The translations under genes and the position numbers were made by a program. This document shows, one piece after another, positions 27,251-35,937 of a stretch of 62,157 nt of DNA. A model generated the notes under the pieces. It ran no database searches and was not told the DNA's origin. It saw nothing but the letters and a program-made list of their open reading frames with translations. Numbering within the stretch: the stretch's first letter is position 1; each line of letters begins with the position of its first letter. This stretch comes from Hyphomicrobium sp. (GTDB taxonomy: Bacteria > Pseudomonadota > Alphaproteobacteria > Rhizobiales > Hyphomicrobiaceae), in NCBI GenBank assembly GCA_013141015.1, contig JABFRT010000020.1:1-62157 (forward strand), given 5' to 3'.

Positions 27251-27533
27251 GTATTGGTCCGGCAAAGCGTGGTTCTGACACAGCCCTGCCGTCCGGCTGT
27301 TCCGCCGGCCGAATCGAATGATCTCAGTTTCGGGCCGAGACTGTGAGGAATTGTTTAACCAGCGCCACTCGGGCGGCTGGCGTGGTCGCTGAGCAACGCA
27401 TGAAATTGCGCGTTGTGTACCTGCAATGCGGCTGGATATTAACGCCGCGTTAGCTATTCTCAGCAAATATTAGCGGATCGTTTACCGGGAGCTTGGCTGG
27501 CTTCACCAGTCCCGGATGTTGAGGAGTAGAGTA

Positions 27534-27923
27534 ATGCGTTTGAAATGCCTCTTGGCTGTCGTCCTGGCGATCTTGTCGCTTGGGTCTATTGCCGCCCCCC
27601 AATCCGCGTCCGCCTTCCATTGGGACCGCCCCGATCAGCCGGCCGGCTGGGGACGTCTGCGCACGGTTCGCCACTGGGTCTACCGTCCGGCCTACAACCA
27701 CGTCTATCTCAAGCATGGTGTGACCGATCCTTACGCCTACCGTTATGTGCCGCGCGGGTATTACCCCTACTACAACTCCAATTATTGGGGCGCGCGCCGC
27801 GTCAAGCGCTTCAAGGGTGTGCTGCCGCCGTACTACGCGGCTTGGGGTTCTCCGCGCCGTCATTACCGGCACGTTGAATGGCACAACCGCCACTATGGTG
27901 GCCATCGCCGCGGCAACTGGTAA
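27534..27923 (+). CDS. Small secreted Tyr/His/Arg-rich protein
   Basis: From ATG 27534 (GAGGAG seven bases upstream) the protein has 129 residues. A clear signal peptide (MRLKCLLAVVLAILSLGSIAAPQSASA) is followed by a mature part very rich in Tyr, His, Arg and Trp, for example RYVPRGYYPYYNSNYWGARR. No catalytic motif is seen. Short proteins of this kind are common in Hyphomicrobiales and are of unknown function; envelope or matrix roles are guesses. It is divergent from the type I secretion operon. Confidence 0.75.
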   Translation: MRLKCLLAVVLAILSLGSIAAPQSASAFHWDRPDQPAGWGRLRTVRHWVYRPAYNHVYLKHGVTDPYAYRYVPRGYYPYYNSNYWGARRVKRFKGVLPPYYAAWGSPRRHYRHVEWHNRHYGGHRRGNW

Positions 27924-27959
27924 TCGGGCGGTTTGAGCAGAATCCGTTTTCTTGAATGT

Positions 27960-27993
27960 GGCATGAATATCGCGAAAAACGCGTGTTCATGCC
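27960..27993. other. Nested inverted repeat (hairpin) without T-run
   Basis: GGCATGAA pairs with TTCATGCC, and an inner CGCG/CGCG pair flanks a five-A loop. It lies about 40 bp after the stop of the small secreted protein gene. It may be a transcript-stabilising hairpin or weak terminator, or an operator for the next gene, whose start is 118 bp downstream. There is no following T-tract. Confidence 0.5.
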
Positions 27994-28110
27994 GCATTCA
28001 TGTGGTGTCGGTGACTATCAAGACATTCGATGATGCGGAGGCGTCGTCACTGGATTTGACTGTCAACCGCTGCGCGATGCGCGGCCCCTAGACTGGAGGG
28101 AGAGACACCC

Positions 28111-28440
28111 ATGTTCAAGAAACTCACGCACGCATTGATGGCACTCACCATGATGTTTGGACTTGCCGTCACATCGGCACCGCAGGCGGAAGCGCGCCGC
28201 GGTCATGGCCTTGGTGTCGGTATTGCTGCCGGTATTATCGGTCTTGGAATTCTTGGCGCTGCTGCCAATGCACGCGGATATCCGCATCGCTCATATTCGG
28301 CCTATGATGATGGCGGCGAATGCTACCGGGGCCAGCGCGAATGCCACTGGTCGGGCCGCCGCTGCTTTGAAAACCGTTGGGGCGATACGGTCTGCCGCGG
28401 TGGACGTTACGTCTGCGAACGGCCACTGATTTGCGAATAA
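28111..28440 (+). CDS. Small secreted glycine-zipper, Cys-containing protein
   Basis: This 109-residue protein has a signal peptide (MFKKLTHALMALTMMFGLAVTSAPQAEA) and a short hydrophobic glycine-zipper stretch (GLGVGIAAGIIGLGILGAAANA). Five cysteines follow in the last 40 residues (GGECYRGQRECHWSGRRCFENRWGDTVC-type spacing), suggesting disulphides in the periplasm. GGAGGGAGAG lies just upstream of the ATG. Function is unknown. A strong terminator follows the gene. Confidence 0.75.
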   Translation: MFKKLTHALMALTMMFGLAVTSAPQAEARRGHGLGVGIAAGIIGLGILGAAANARGYPHRSYSAYDDGGECYRGQRECHWSGRRCFENRWGDTVCRGGRYVCERPLICE

Positions 28441-28469
28441 GCGTTGCGTTGCCCCTGATGCGATCTTGA

Positions 28470-28498
28470 ACGCCGGAGAACCGCTCCGGCGTTTTTTT
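28470..28498 (+). terminator. Rho-independent terminator
   Basis: A 9-bp perfect stem (ACGCCGGAG with CTCCGGCGT) and five-base loop are followed by seven T. It ends the small secreted protein gene and lies just before the 3' end of the convergent methyltransferase gene. Confidence 0.9.
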
Positions 28499-28514
28499 AT
28501 GTGCGGTTTGCCGG

Positions 28515-29384
28515 CTATTTGCGCGCGATCCGCGCCAGAGCTGCGGTGTGCAGCGCGACTGCCGCCGCATTCGAGACGTTGAGGCTCGCAATCGGCCCAT
28601 CGGTGGTGATGCGGGCCAGCACATCGCAAGTCTTCTGCGTCAGTTCACGTAAGCCCTTGCCTTCAGCCCCCATGACCAGCGCCACCGGCCGCGAGGTCCA
28701 GTCGGTGTCCTCGATCGCTGTCTCAGCTGTGCCGTCGAGCCCGATCAGTGTGAAGCCCGCATCTTTGAGTTCGCGCAGCGTGTTCGATAGATTCTGCACA
28801 AGCGCCACGGGCACGAGTTCGAGCGCACCCGACGCCGACTTGGCGAGAACGCCGTTGAGCGGTGGACTGTGCCGCCGCGTCATCACAATACCGGCCGCAC
28901 CGAAAACGGCGGCGGAACGCAAAATGGCGCCGACGTTGTGCGGATCGGTGACTTGATCGAGAACCAGCAGCGGGCGGCCATTGGCATTCTCGGCAAGATC
29001 GACAAACTCCGGTTCCGGCAGTTCTTCAGTTTCGAGCATTGCTCCTTGATGGACGGTGTCAGCCCCAAGGATCCGGTCGAGATCGCGCGGCGACGTGTAC
29101 TCAATCGGATGCGTCAAAGGCCCCATCGCTTCAATCAGGCGGCGTTCGGCGTTTTCGGTTAGCACCAGCCGCTTGATTTTGCGCGCCGGGTTGCGCAGCG
29201 CCGCTTCGACGGCGTGCATGCCAAACAGCCGCAACGGGCCGTCGTCGCCAGCGCCGGCGTTTGCCATTTCCGGTTTGCCGCGGCCGTGGTGACGGGTGCG
29301 GTCGAATCGCTGGCCTTCAGCGCCGGTTGCGCGATTGCCGCCAGGCTTTCCGCGCCACGGCTTCTTAGACGGTTCTTTGCTCAG
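28515..29384 (-). CDS. rlmB: RlmB-type 23S rRNA 2'-O-methyltransferase (SPOUT)
   Basis: The catalytic part is clear. A substrate-binding start LRLFGMHAVEAALRNPARKIKRL leads to LLVLDQVTDPHNVGAILRSAA (motif 1), ALVMGAEGKGLRELT (motif 2) and DGPIASLNVSNAAAVALH (motif 3) of TrmH/SpoU methyltransferases. The best match is RlmB, which methylates G2251 of 23S rRNA. The start is uncertain. The frame is open to ATG 29567; a basic extension beginning SKEPSKKPWRGKPGG would need a CTG at 29384, and the first downstream ATG is 29267. I placed the start at 29384 because the basic tail is typical of the family in this order. Confidence 0.85.
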   Translation of the reverse strand: MSKEPSKKPWRGKPGGNRATGAEGQRFDRTRHHGRGKPEMANAGAGDDGPLRLFGMHAVEAALRNPARKIKRLVLTENAERRLIEAMGPLTHPIEYTSPRDLDRILGADTVHQGAMLETEELPEPEFVDLAENANGRPLLVLDQVTDPHNVGAILRSAAVFGAAGIVMTRRHSPPLNGVLAKSASGALELVPVALVQNLSNTLRELKDAGFTLIGLDGTAETAIEDTDWTSRPVALVMGAEGKGLRELTQKTCDVLARITTDGPIASLNVSNAAAVALHTAALARIARK

Positions 29385-29589
29385 GGCAGGCCTCAAAAAA
29401 TGCTGAAAAGCGCGATTCCGCCAGCTTCCTCGCCGGCACTGTCGCAGGGAGGCGGACCTTGCCGCTTTTCTGATTGACAGGGAAGGGCTTCCCCGAACAT
29501 AAACCGGCCAGGGCCCCGCCTCGACTGGCGGGGCACTTTCGTTTGGACTTGGCCTGCCCGTTGTCATGGGTGGCCGGTCTTGGCGGTAC

Positions 29590-29674
29590 GGAGAGGTGCC
29601 CGAGTGGTTAAAGGGGACGGACTGTAAATCCGTTGGCTACGCCTACGCTGGTTCGAAACCAGCCCTCTCCACCA
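29590..29674 (+). tRNA. tRNA-Tyr (anticodon GTA)
   Basis: The 85-base cloverleaf has acceptor stem GGAGAGG/CCTCTCC, anticodon stem ACGGA/TCCGT with loop CTGTAAA (GTA), and a long class II variable arm. The T-arm is GCTGG-TTCGAAA-CCAGC, and the CCA end is encoded. The long variable arm and GTA anticodon identify tRNA-Tyr. Confidence 0.96.
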
Positions 29675-30006
29675 CCGTCCTCGCTGGCAGCCAATGGGCG
29701 TTGCCGCTTGGGACAGGTGGCCAGCGGACCGGATGACCGGCCGCAATACCTGCAATTCTAAACAGATCGTCTGGCAGATCGTTTCGTTTTGCAGATCGTC
29801 CGGCGCGCCGCGCTGCTCGTCCGTCTAATTTTCGCACATGCTGCTTCTTGTGTCTGCTGCCATACGCGCGCGCTGTGGCCGTGGCCTGTCTGACGCGTGC
29901 GCGGCAAAAGGTGCCACACAAGAAAAAATGTTTCCTCACAGTTGATTTTCGTTGGCGTCTCGATTAGCGTTCTTGAAACGCACTTCAACGGCGAGGCAGG
30001 CAACGC
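29675..30006. promoter_or_regulatory. Leader region of the N-methylglutamate operon
   Basis: This ~330-bp stretch between tRNA-Tyr and mgsA has no supported gene. It must hold the promoter of the methylamine operon. I cannot assign -35/-10 or sigma-54 boxes with confidence. The end, GGCGAGGCAGGCAACGC, contains a weak ribosome-binding site for mgsA. Confidence 0.5.
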
Positions 30007-30903
30007 ATGTGTGGGATCGTCGGTCTTTTTCTCAAGGACAAGGCGCTTGAGCCGCAGCTTGGCGCAATGCTGTCGACCATGCTCGGCACGATGTGCGAGC
30101 GCGGTCCGGACTCGGCCGGCTTCGCAGTCTATGGCGCGCCAAGTTCCGGCAAGACCAAGATCACTTTGCAGTCGGCGGCGCCCGATAAGGATTTTGCTGG
30201 TGTCGTCGCGGCGGTTCGCCAGTCATGCGGCGTAGATGCCAGCCTCACCGTCAAATCCACGCACGCGGTGCTGACCGTGCCGTCAGATAAAGCCGATGTG
30301 ATCGCGGCAATGCTGCGCGCCGATCATCCGTCGCTGCGCATCATGGGGATCGGAGAAACAATCGAGATCTACAAAGAGGTGGGATACCCGACCACCGTTG
30401 CCCGCCAGTTCGATCTTTCCACTATGTCCGGAACGCACGCTATTGGCCACACCCGGATGGCAACGGAATCCGCCGTGACGACGCTCGGTGCCCACCCGTT
30501 TTCGACAGGGCCCGATCAATGCCTCGTGCATAACGGATCGCTTTCCAACCACAATAGTCTGCGCCGCCAGTTGAAGCGCGACGGCATGACCTTTGAGACC
30601 GAGAACGATAGCGAGGTCGCCGCCGCCTATTTGACGTGGCGCATGACGCAAGGGCTGAATCTCGGCGAAGCGCTTCACAAAAGTCTCGATGATCTCGACG
30701 GATTTTTCAATTTCGTTGTCGGCACCAAGAACGGCTTCGGCGTGATCCGCGATCCGATTGCTTGCAAGCCGGCGGTGATGGCCGAAACCGGTGATTACGT
30801 GGCGTTCGGCTCGGAATACCGGGCGCTCGTCAACCTGCCGGGCATCGACAAAGCGCGGGTGTGGGAGCCCGAACCCGCGACCGTCTATTTCTGGGAACGC
30901 TGA
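30007..30903 (+). CDS. mgsA: N-methylglutamate synthase subunit A (class II glutamine amidotransferase domain)
   Basis: This 298-residue class II amidotransferase (GlxB-like) starts MCGIVG, giving the N-terminal nucleophile Cys2. GTHAIGHTRMATES and CLVHNGSLSNH bind the glutamine-like substrate. N-methylglutamate synthase makes N-methylglutamate from gamma-glutamylmethylamide and 2-oxoglutarate, using three subunits that match the three parts of glutamate synthase. This is the first gene of an eight-gene run whose content and order identify the N-methylglutamate pathway. The next gene starts 20 bp after its stop. Alone, the family could also be annotated as glxB. Confidence 0.9.
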   Translation: MCGIVGLFLKDKALEPQLGAMLSTMLGTMCERGPDSAGFAVYGAPSSGKTKITLQSAAPDKDFAGVVAAVRQSCGVDASLTVKSTHAVLTVPSDKADVIAAMLRADHPSLRIMGIGETIEIYKEVGYPTTVARQFDLSTMSGTHAIGHTRMATESAVTTLGAHPFSTGPDQCLVHNGSLSNHNSLRRQLKRDGMTFETENDSEVAAAYLTWRMTQGLNLGEALHKSLDDLDGFFNFVVGTKNGFGVIRDPIACKPAVMAETGDYVAFGSEYRALVNLPGIDKARVWEPEPATVYFWER

Positions 30904-30923
30904 GCGAGGTGAGAGACAGAATT

Positions 30924-31610
30924 ATGAGAACCATCGATCTCGCAACCACGCCGCTGCGTGAGTTAAATTCAGAGCTGCATCGCCAATCGGACGGCAGCAA
31001 TGAGCCGGCCTTTGAAGTCTTGAATCCGCGCGGCGCACACGCGATTGCGGTTGGCGTCGATGCGCCGATAGCCATCAATGTCAAAGGCAGCGTAGGATAT
31101 TATTGCGCCGGCATGAATAAGAAGGCGGCGATTACCGTGCATGGCTCGGCGGGGCCCGGCGTTGCCGAGAACATGATGTCCGGCAAAGTCGTGATCAAAG
31201 GCGACGCCAGCCAATATGCGGGCGCAACCGGACGCGGCGGATTGCTGGTGATCGAAGGTAACGCGTCGTCGCGCTGCGGCATTTCGATGAAAGGCATCGA
31301 CATCGTCGTCAAGGGCAATATCGGCCATATGTCGGCATTCATGGCGCAATCGGGAAGTCTTGTTGTGCTTGGCGACGCGGGTGATGCGCTCGGTGACTCG
31401 ATCTATGAGGCCAAGCTGTTCGTGCGCGGCAGCGTTAAAAGCTTAGGCGCCGATTGCATCGAAAAAGACATGCGTCCCGAGCATCATGAAGCGCTGGAAA
31501 AGCTTCTCAAATCCGCCGGTCTCGGCGATGTCAAACCCGGCGAGTTCAAGCGCTATGGTTCAGCGCGCAAGCTCTACAACTTCAACGTCGACAACGCGGA
31601 TGCCTATTGA
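30924..31610 (+). CDS. mgsB: N-methylglutamate synthase subunit B (GltB alpha-3-like/GXGXG domain)
   Basis: This 228-residue right-handed beta-helix protein resembles the GXGXG domain of glutamate synthase. The repeat-like phrases are GSVGYYCAGMNKKAAITVHG, GSAGPGVAENMMSGKVVIKG, GRGGLLVIEGNASSRCG and GSLVVLGDAGDALGDSIYEA. In the complex it supports channelling between the amidotransferase and FMN subunits. ATG 30924 is preceded by GAGAGA. The stop overlaps the next start (TGATG). Confidence 0.9.
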   Translation: MRTIDLATTPLRELNSELHRQSDGSNEPAFEVLNPRGAHAIAVGVDAPIAINVKGSVGYYCAGMNKKAAITVHGSAGPGVAENMMSGKVVIKGDASQYAGATGRGGLLVIEGNASSRCGISMKGIDIVVKGNIGHMSAFMAQSGSLVVLGDAGDALGDSIYEAKLFVRGSVKSLGADCIEKDMRPEHHEALEKLLKSAGLGDVKPGEFKRYGSARKLYNFNVDNADAY

Positions 31611-32947
31611 TGAGCTATCAAAACCCGCCGACCACTCCGCGCACGTCGTGGACGTTTGATGACTATACGCTGTCGGAAATCCGCCGTGCGGCTGCAACCG
31701 GCATTTACGATATCCGTGGCGGTGGCGCAAAACGCCGGGTGCCGCACTTCGATGATCTGTTGTTTCTTGGTGCATCGATCTCGCGCTATCCGCTGGAAGG
31801 GTATCGCGAGAAGTGCTCGACGTCGGTCACGCTCGGCACGCGTTTTGCGAAAAAGCCGATTGAACTGAAAATCCCGATCACGATTGCGGGCATGAGCTTT
31901 GGTGCGCTCTCAGCGCAAGCCAAAGAAGCGCTCGGCCGCGGCGCGTCGATTGCCGGCACGTCAACGACAACCGGGGACGGCGGAATGACGCCGGAAGAAC
32001 GCGGCCAGTCAAAGACGCTCGTCTATCAATACTTGCCGTCGCGCTACGGCATGAACCCCGACGATCTTCGCAAAGCTGACGCGATTGAAGTTGTCGTCGG
32101 TCAAGGCGCCAAGCCCGGCGGCGGCGGCATGTTGTTGGGGCAAAAAATCTCCGACCGCGTCGCCGAAATGCGCAACCTGCCGAAGGGTATCGATCAGCGT
32201 TCCGCTTGCCGTCATCCCGATTGGACCGGGCCCGACGATCTCGAAATCAAAATTCTCGAACTGCGCGAAATCACCAATTGGGAAAAGCCGATCTACATCA
32301 AGATCGGCGGCACGCGGCCATACTATGACGTGGCGCTTGCCGTCAAAGCGGGCGCTGATGTTGTGGTGTTGGATGGGATGCAGGGCGGCACCGCGGCAAC
32401 GCAGGAAGTGTTCATTGAGCATGTTGGACTGCCAACGCTCGCGTGCATCCGCCCGGCGGTGCAAGCGCTGCAGGATTTAGGCATGCATCGCAAGGTGCAG
32501 TTGATCGTGTCGGGTGGCATCCGCACCGGCGCGGACGCAGCCAAAGCACTGGCGCTTGGAGCCGACGCGGTTTCGATTGGCATCGCAGCGCTGGCGGCGT
32601 TGGGCGATAACGATCCGGCACATGAGGATGAGTATCGCAAGCTCAATACGACGGCTGGCAGTTATGATGATTGGCACGAGGGGCGTGATCCGGCAGGCAT
32701 CACAACGCAAGATCCAGATTTGGCGATGCGCCTTGATCCGGTGCGCGCGGGCCGCCGTCTCGCCAACTATTTAAAGGTCATGACGCTCGAAATCCAAACC
32801 GTTGCGCGAGCGGCGGGGCACAACAACATCCACAACCTCGAACCGGAAGATCTTTGTGCGCTGACGATGGAAGCGGCCGCCATGGCGCGCGTGCCGCTCG
32901 CAGGCACCAGCTGGATCCCAGGCTTTCAGCAGGGCGGCGGATTCTAA
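31610..32947 (+). CDS. mgsC: N-methylglutamate synthase subunit C (FMN-dependent glutamate synthase domain)
   Basis: The protein has 445 residues and matches the FMN/2-oxoglutarate domain of glutamate synthase (GlxD-like). Marks are PITIAGMSFGALSAQAKEALGRGA, STTTGDGGMTPEERG, QGAKPGGGGMLLGQKIS, VVLDGMQGGTAATQ and VSGGIRTGADAAKALALGADAVSIG. This subunit carries out the reductive transfer that yields N-methylglutamate. ATG 31610 overlaps the mgsB stop; a TTG one codon before is less likely. Confidence 0.92.
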   Translation: MSYQNPPTTPRTSWTFDDYTLSEIRRAAATGIYDIRGGGAKRRVPHFDDLLFLGASISRYPLEGYREKCSTSVTLGTRFAKKPIELKIPITIAGMSFGALSAQAKEALGRGASIAGTSTTTGDGGMTPEERGQSKTLVYQYLPSRYGMNPDDLRKADAIEVVVGQGAKPGGGGMLLGQKISDRVAEMRNLPKGIDQRSACRHPDWTGPDDLEIKILELREITNWEKPIYIKIGGTRPYYDVALAVKAGADVVVLDGMQGGTAATQEVFIEHVGLPTLACIRPAVQALQDLGMHRKVQLIVSGGIRTGADAAKALALGADAVSIGIAALAALGDNDPAHEDEYRKLNTTAGSYDDWHEGRDPAGITTQDPDLAMRLDPVRAGRRLANYLKVMTLEIQTVARAAGHNNIHNLEPEDLCALTMEAAAMARVPLAGTSWIPGFQQGGGF

Positions 32948-33001
32948 TCCCGCTCTGGACCGCAATAGACGGATATCATTTTGAACGGCAAGGACACGCG
33001 C

Positions 33002-34309
33002 ATGACCCAGGATCTGGCTTCACTTGCCCGCGAACGCGGCGTTCGATACTTCATGATCTCATACACCGATCTGTTCGGCTATCAACGCGCCAAACTGGTG
33101 CCAACGCAAGCCATCGCCGATATGCAAAAGGACGGCGCGGGCTTCGCGGGCTTTGCGACCTGGCTGGATTTGACGCCGGCGCATCCCGATCTTTTCGCGA
33201 TGCCGGATCCATCGTCCTTCATTCAATTGCCGTGGAAGCGCGACGTGGCTTGGGTCGCGGCTGATCTGGTGATGGAGGAAAAGCCGGTCGCACAAGCGCC
33301 GCGCGTCGTCTTGAAAAAAGTCATGAGTGACGCGGCTAAAGAAGGCCTTTTCGTCAAGACCGGCGTAGAGTGCGAATTCTTTTTGACCAAGCCGTGCGGC
33401 TCGATGATTTCGGATGATGCGGACCGCGCAACCAAGTCGTGCTACGATCAGCAAGCCTTGATGCGCCGCTATGATGTAATTGCTGAAATCTGCGATGCGA
33501 TGCTCGAACTCGGCTGGGGCCCCTATCAAAACGATCACGAAGATGCCAACGGCCAGTTTGAAATGAACTGGAACTTCGACGACAGCCTGATCACGGCGGA
33601 CCGTCACGCATTCTTCAAGTTCATGGCCAAGTCGATTGCCGAAAAGCACGGCCTGCGCGCAACGTTTATGCCCAAACCCTTCATGGGCCTGACGGGCACA
33701 GGTTGCCACGCTCATATCTCGGTCTGGGACCAGGCGGGCAAGGTCAATATGTTTTACGACCCGACTGAGGAACTGGGCCTCTCGAGCCAGGGCTACAATT
33801 TCCTTGGCGGTATCATGCGCCACGCCGAAAGTTTGTCGGCCATCACCAACCCGACGGTCAACTCGTACAAGCGCATCAACGCGCCGCGCACGGTGTCGGG
33901 TGCAACGTGGGCGCCGAACACGGTCACGTGGACCGGCAACAACCGCACGCACATGGTGCGCGTGCCGGGCAAGGGCCGGTTTGAACTGCGCTTACCCGAC
34001 GGCGCGGCCAACCCATACCTGTTGCAAGCCGTGATCATCGCGGCCGGTCTCAACGGCATTCACAAGAACGCCGATCCGGGTAAGCGGCTCGATATCGACA
34101 TGTACCAGCTCGGCCATACCGTGAAGGACGCGCCGAGGCTGCCGCTTAATCTGCTCGACGCTCTGCGCAACTTTGAGAAGGATGTGGAATTGAAGCAGAT
34201 GCTGGGCGAGGAATTTGCATCAGCCTACATCAAGCTCAAGACCACTGAGTGGAATGCCTATACCTCGCACTTGACCGAATGGGAACGCGAGAACACCCTC
34301 GATATTTGA
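33002..34309 (+). CDS. gmaS: Gamma-glutamylmethylamide synthetase
   Basis: This 435-residue member of the glutamine synthetase superfamily (GlnT/GS type III-like) ligates methylamine to glutamate with ATP. That is the entry step of the pathway. Marks are SYTDLFGYQRAKLVP, VKTGVECEFFL, ENDHEDANGQFEMNWN-like (here QNDHEDANGQFEMNWN), PKPFMGLTGTGCHAHISVW, and the late NNRTHMVRVPGKGRFELRLPDGAANPYL. ATG 33002 has AAGGA about eight bases upstream; an earlier TTG at 32981 is less likely. Its position between mgsC and mgdA is what separates this operon from ordinary sarcosine oxidase clusters. Confidence 0.93.
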   Translation: MTQDLASLARERGVRYFMISYTDLFGYQRAKLVPTQAIADMQKDGAGFAGFATWLDLTPAHPDLFAMPDPSSFIQLPWKRDVAWVAADLVMEEKPVAQAPRVVLKKVMSDAAKEGLFVKTGVECEFFLTKPCGSMISDDADRATKSCYDQQALMRRYDVIAEICDAMLELGWGPYQNDHEDANGQFEMNWNFDDSLITADRHAFFKFMAKSIAEKHGLRATFMPKPFMGLTGTGCHAHISVWDQAGKVNMFYDPTEELGLSSQGYNFLGGIMRHAESLSAITNPTVNSYKRINAPRTVSGATWAPNTVTWTGNNRTHMVRVPGKGRFELRLPDGAANPYLLQAVIIAAGLNGIHKNADPGKRLDIDMYQLGHTVKDAPRLPLNLLDALRNFEKDVELKQMLGEEFASAYIKLKTTEWNAYTSHLTEWERENTLDI

Positions 34310-34335
34310 AACGGCTTTAAGGTTCGGATCGCGAT

Positions 34336-35595
34336 ATGGCGGCGGGCGGTTATTCGATTTTCTCGGTTCTGCGCGAAGCGCTGCGCGGCCACACCGGATG
34401 GGGTCCTGCGTGGCGAGATGCAGCGCCCAAGCCTGCCTACGACATCGTCATCATTGGCGGCGGCGGGCATGGCTTGGCAACCGCTTACTATCTGGCCAAG
34501 GAATACGGCGAAGCGCGCATTGCGGTTGTCGAGAAGGGCTGGATTGGCGGTGGCAACGTCGGCCGCAATACAACAATCGTGCGCTCCAACTATCTGCTGC
34601 CCGGCAACATCCCGTTCTATGAATTGTCGATGAAGCTCTGGGAAGGCCTGGAGCAGGACATCAATTACAACGCGATGGTCAGCCAGCGCGGCATTCTCAA
34701 TCTCTATCATTCGGATGCGCAGCGCGATGCCTATGCGCGGCGTGGCAACGCGATGCGGCTGCATGGCGTCGATAGCGAATTGCTGGATCAGAGCGCGGTG
34801 CGGCGCATGTATCCATTCCTCGATTTCGAGAACGCGCGCTTCCCCATCCAAGGCGGACTGATCCAGCGCCGCGGCGGCACGGTGCGCCACGATGCGGTTG
34901 CCTGGGGATACGCGCGCGCCGCTGACCGGCGTGGGGTCGATATCATTCAAAATTGCGAAGTGACTGGCTTTCGCACGGACGGTAATCGCGTCAGCGGCGT
35001 TGAGACGACGCGCGGTTTTATTCAAGCGGGCAAGGTTGGATTGGCGGTTGCTGGCAATTCGTCACGCGTGGCGGCGATGGCCGGAATGCGCCTGCCCATC
35101 GAAAGCCACGTGCTGCAAGCCTTTGTCAGTGAATCGATCAAGCCGTTTATCGATGGAGTCGTGACGTTTGGCGCCGGCCATTTCTACATCAGCCAGTCTG
35201 ACAAGGGCGGTCTCGTATTCGGCGGCGACCTCGACGGCTATAACAGCTATGCGCAGCGTGGAAATATGCCGGTGGTTGAAGATGTTTGTGAGGGCGGCAT
35301 GGCATTGATGCCGCGCATCGGCCGTGTGCGGCTGTTGCGCTCGTGGGGCGGCATCATGGATATGTCGATGGACGGCAGCCCCATCATCGACCGCACCGGT
35401 ATCGAGGGTCTCTATCTGAATGCCGGTTGGTGTTATGGCGGCTTCAAGGCGACGCCCGCGTCGGGCTTGTGCTTTGCCCATTTGATTGCGCGCGGCGAAG
35501 CGCACGCCGTCGCCAAGGCCTACAGGCTTGACCGCTTTGCAACCGGCCACGCCATCGATGAAAAGGGGATGGGCCCTTATCCGCACCTGCACTAG
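34336..35595 (+). CDS. mgdA: N-methylglutamate dehydrogenase subunit A (SoxB-like beta subunit)
   Basis: This 419-residue flavoprotein is of the DadA/sarcosine oxidase beta family. A Rossmann FAD site YDIVIIGGGGHGLATAYYLA begins at residue 34, followed by AVVEKGWIGGGNVGRNTTIVRSNY. The late part has RSWGGIMDMSMDGSPIIDRT and LNAGWCYGGFKATPASG, typical of SoxB. With mgdB-D it oxidises N-methylglutamate, releasing glutamate and passing the methyl carbon to tetrahydrofolate or as formaldehyde. The N-terminal 33 residues (FSVLREALRGHTGWGPAWRD) match the usual SoxB lead. Confidence 0.92.
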   Translation: MAAGGYSIFSVLREALRGHTGWGPAWRDAAPKPAYDIVIIGGGGHGLATAYYLAKEYGEARIAVVEKGWIGGGNVGRNTTIVRSNYLLPGNIPFYELSMKLWEGLEQDINYNAMVSQRGILNLYHSDAQRDAYARRGNAMRLHGVDSELLDQSAVRRMYPFLDFENARFPIQGGLIQRRGGTVRHDAVAWGYARAADRRGVDIIQNCEVTGFRTDGNRVSGVETTRGFIQAGKVGLAVAGNSSRVAAMAGMRLPIESHVLQAFVSESIKPFIDGVVTFGAGHFYISQSDKGGLVFGGDLDGYNSYAQRGNMPVVEDVCEGGMALMPRIGRVRLLRSWGGIMDMSMDGSPIIDRTGIEGLYLNAGWCYGGFKATPASGLCFAHLIARGEAHAVAKAYRLDRFATGHAIDEKGMGPYPHLH

Positions 35596-35622
35596 TGACG
35601 TTTCGCAATTGAGGAATAGCCT

Positions 35623-35937
35623 ATGCGGTTCAACTGTCCCTGTTGCGGTGAGCGCGGCGCCGAGGAGTTCGTCTATCATGGCGATGCAGCCGCGACGCGG
35701 CCTGATGCAAATTCGCCGACCGCAATGGCCGACTTTATTGCCTACACGTATGAGCGGACGAATGCCGCCGGTGTTCACCGCGAACTCTGGTATCACGCCG
35801 CCGGATGCCATCTTTGGCTGGTCGTCGCGCGCAACGTCATGAACCACCAGATCATCTCTGTTGCGCGTGCGCGCGATGTGGCGCTGGCACAGACTGCGCA
35901 AGCTACCTGCGGCGCCCAATCGAACGGAGGCACATGA
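35623..35937 (+). CDS. mgdB: N-methylglutamate dehydrogenase subunit B (SoxD-like delta subunit)
   Basis: This 104-residue protein starts MRFNCPCCGERGAEEF, a Cys cluster as in the zinc-binding delta subunit of heterotetrameric sarcosine oxidase. It continues with HRELWYHAAGCHLWLVVARNVMNHQI, which supplies further His and Cys residues. It has a structural role in the four-subunit dehydrogenase. AGGAA lies before the ATG. The stop overlaps the start of mgdC. Confidence 0.9.
   Translation: MRFNCPCCGERGAEEFVYHGDAAATRPDANSPTAMADFIAYTYERTNAAGVHRELWYHAAGCHLWLVVARNVMNHQIISVARARDVALAQTAQATCGAQSNGGT

Noticed and set aside
29643-30003. ORFs in the leader of the methylamine operon
   Set aside because: They overlap the tRNA-Tyr or lack coding bias; more likely regulatory DNA.
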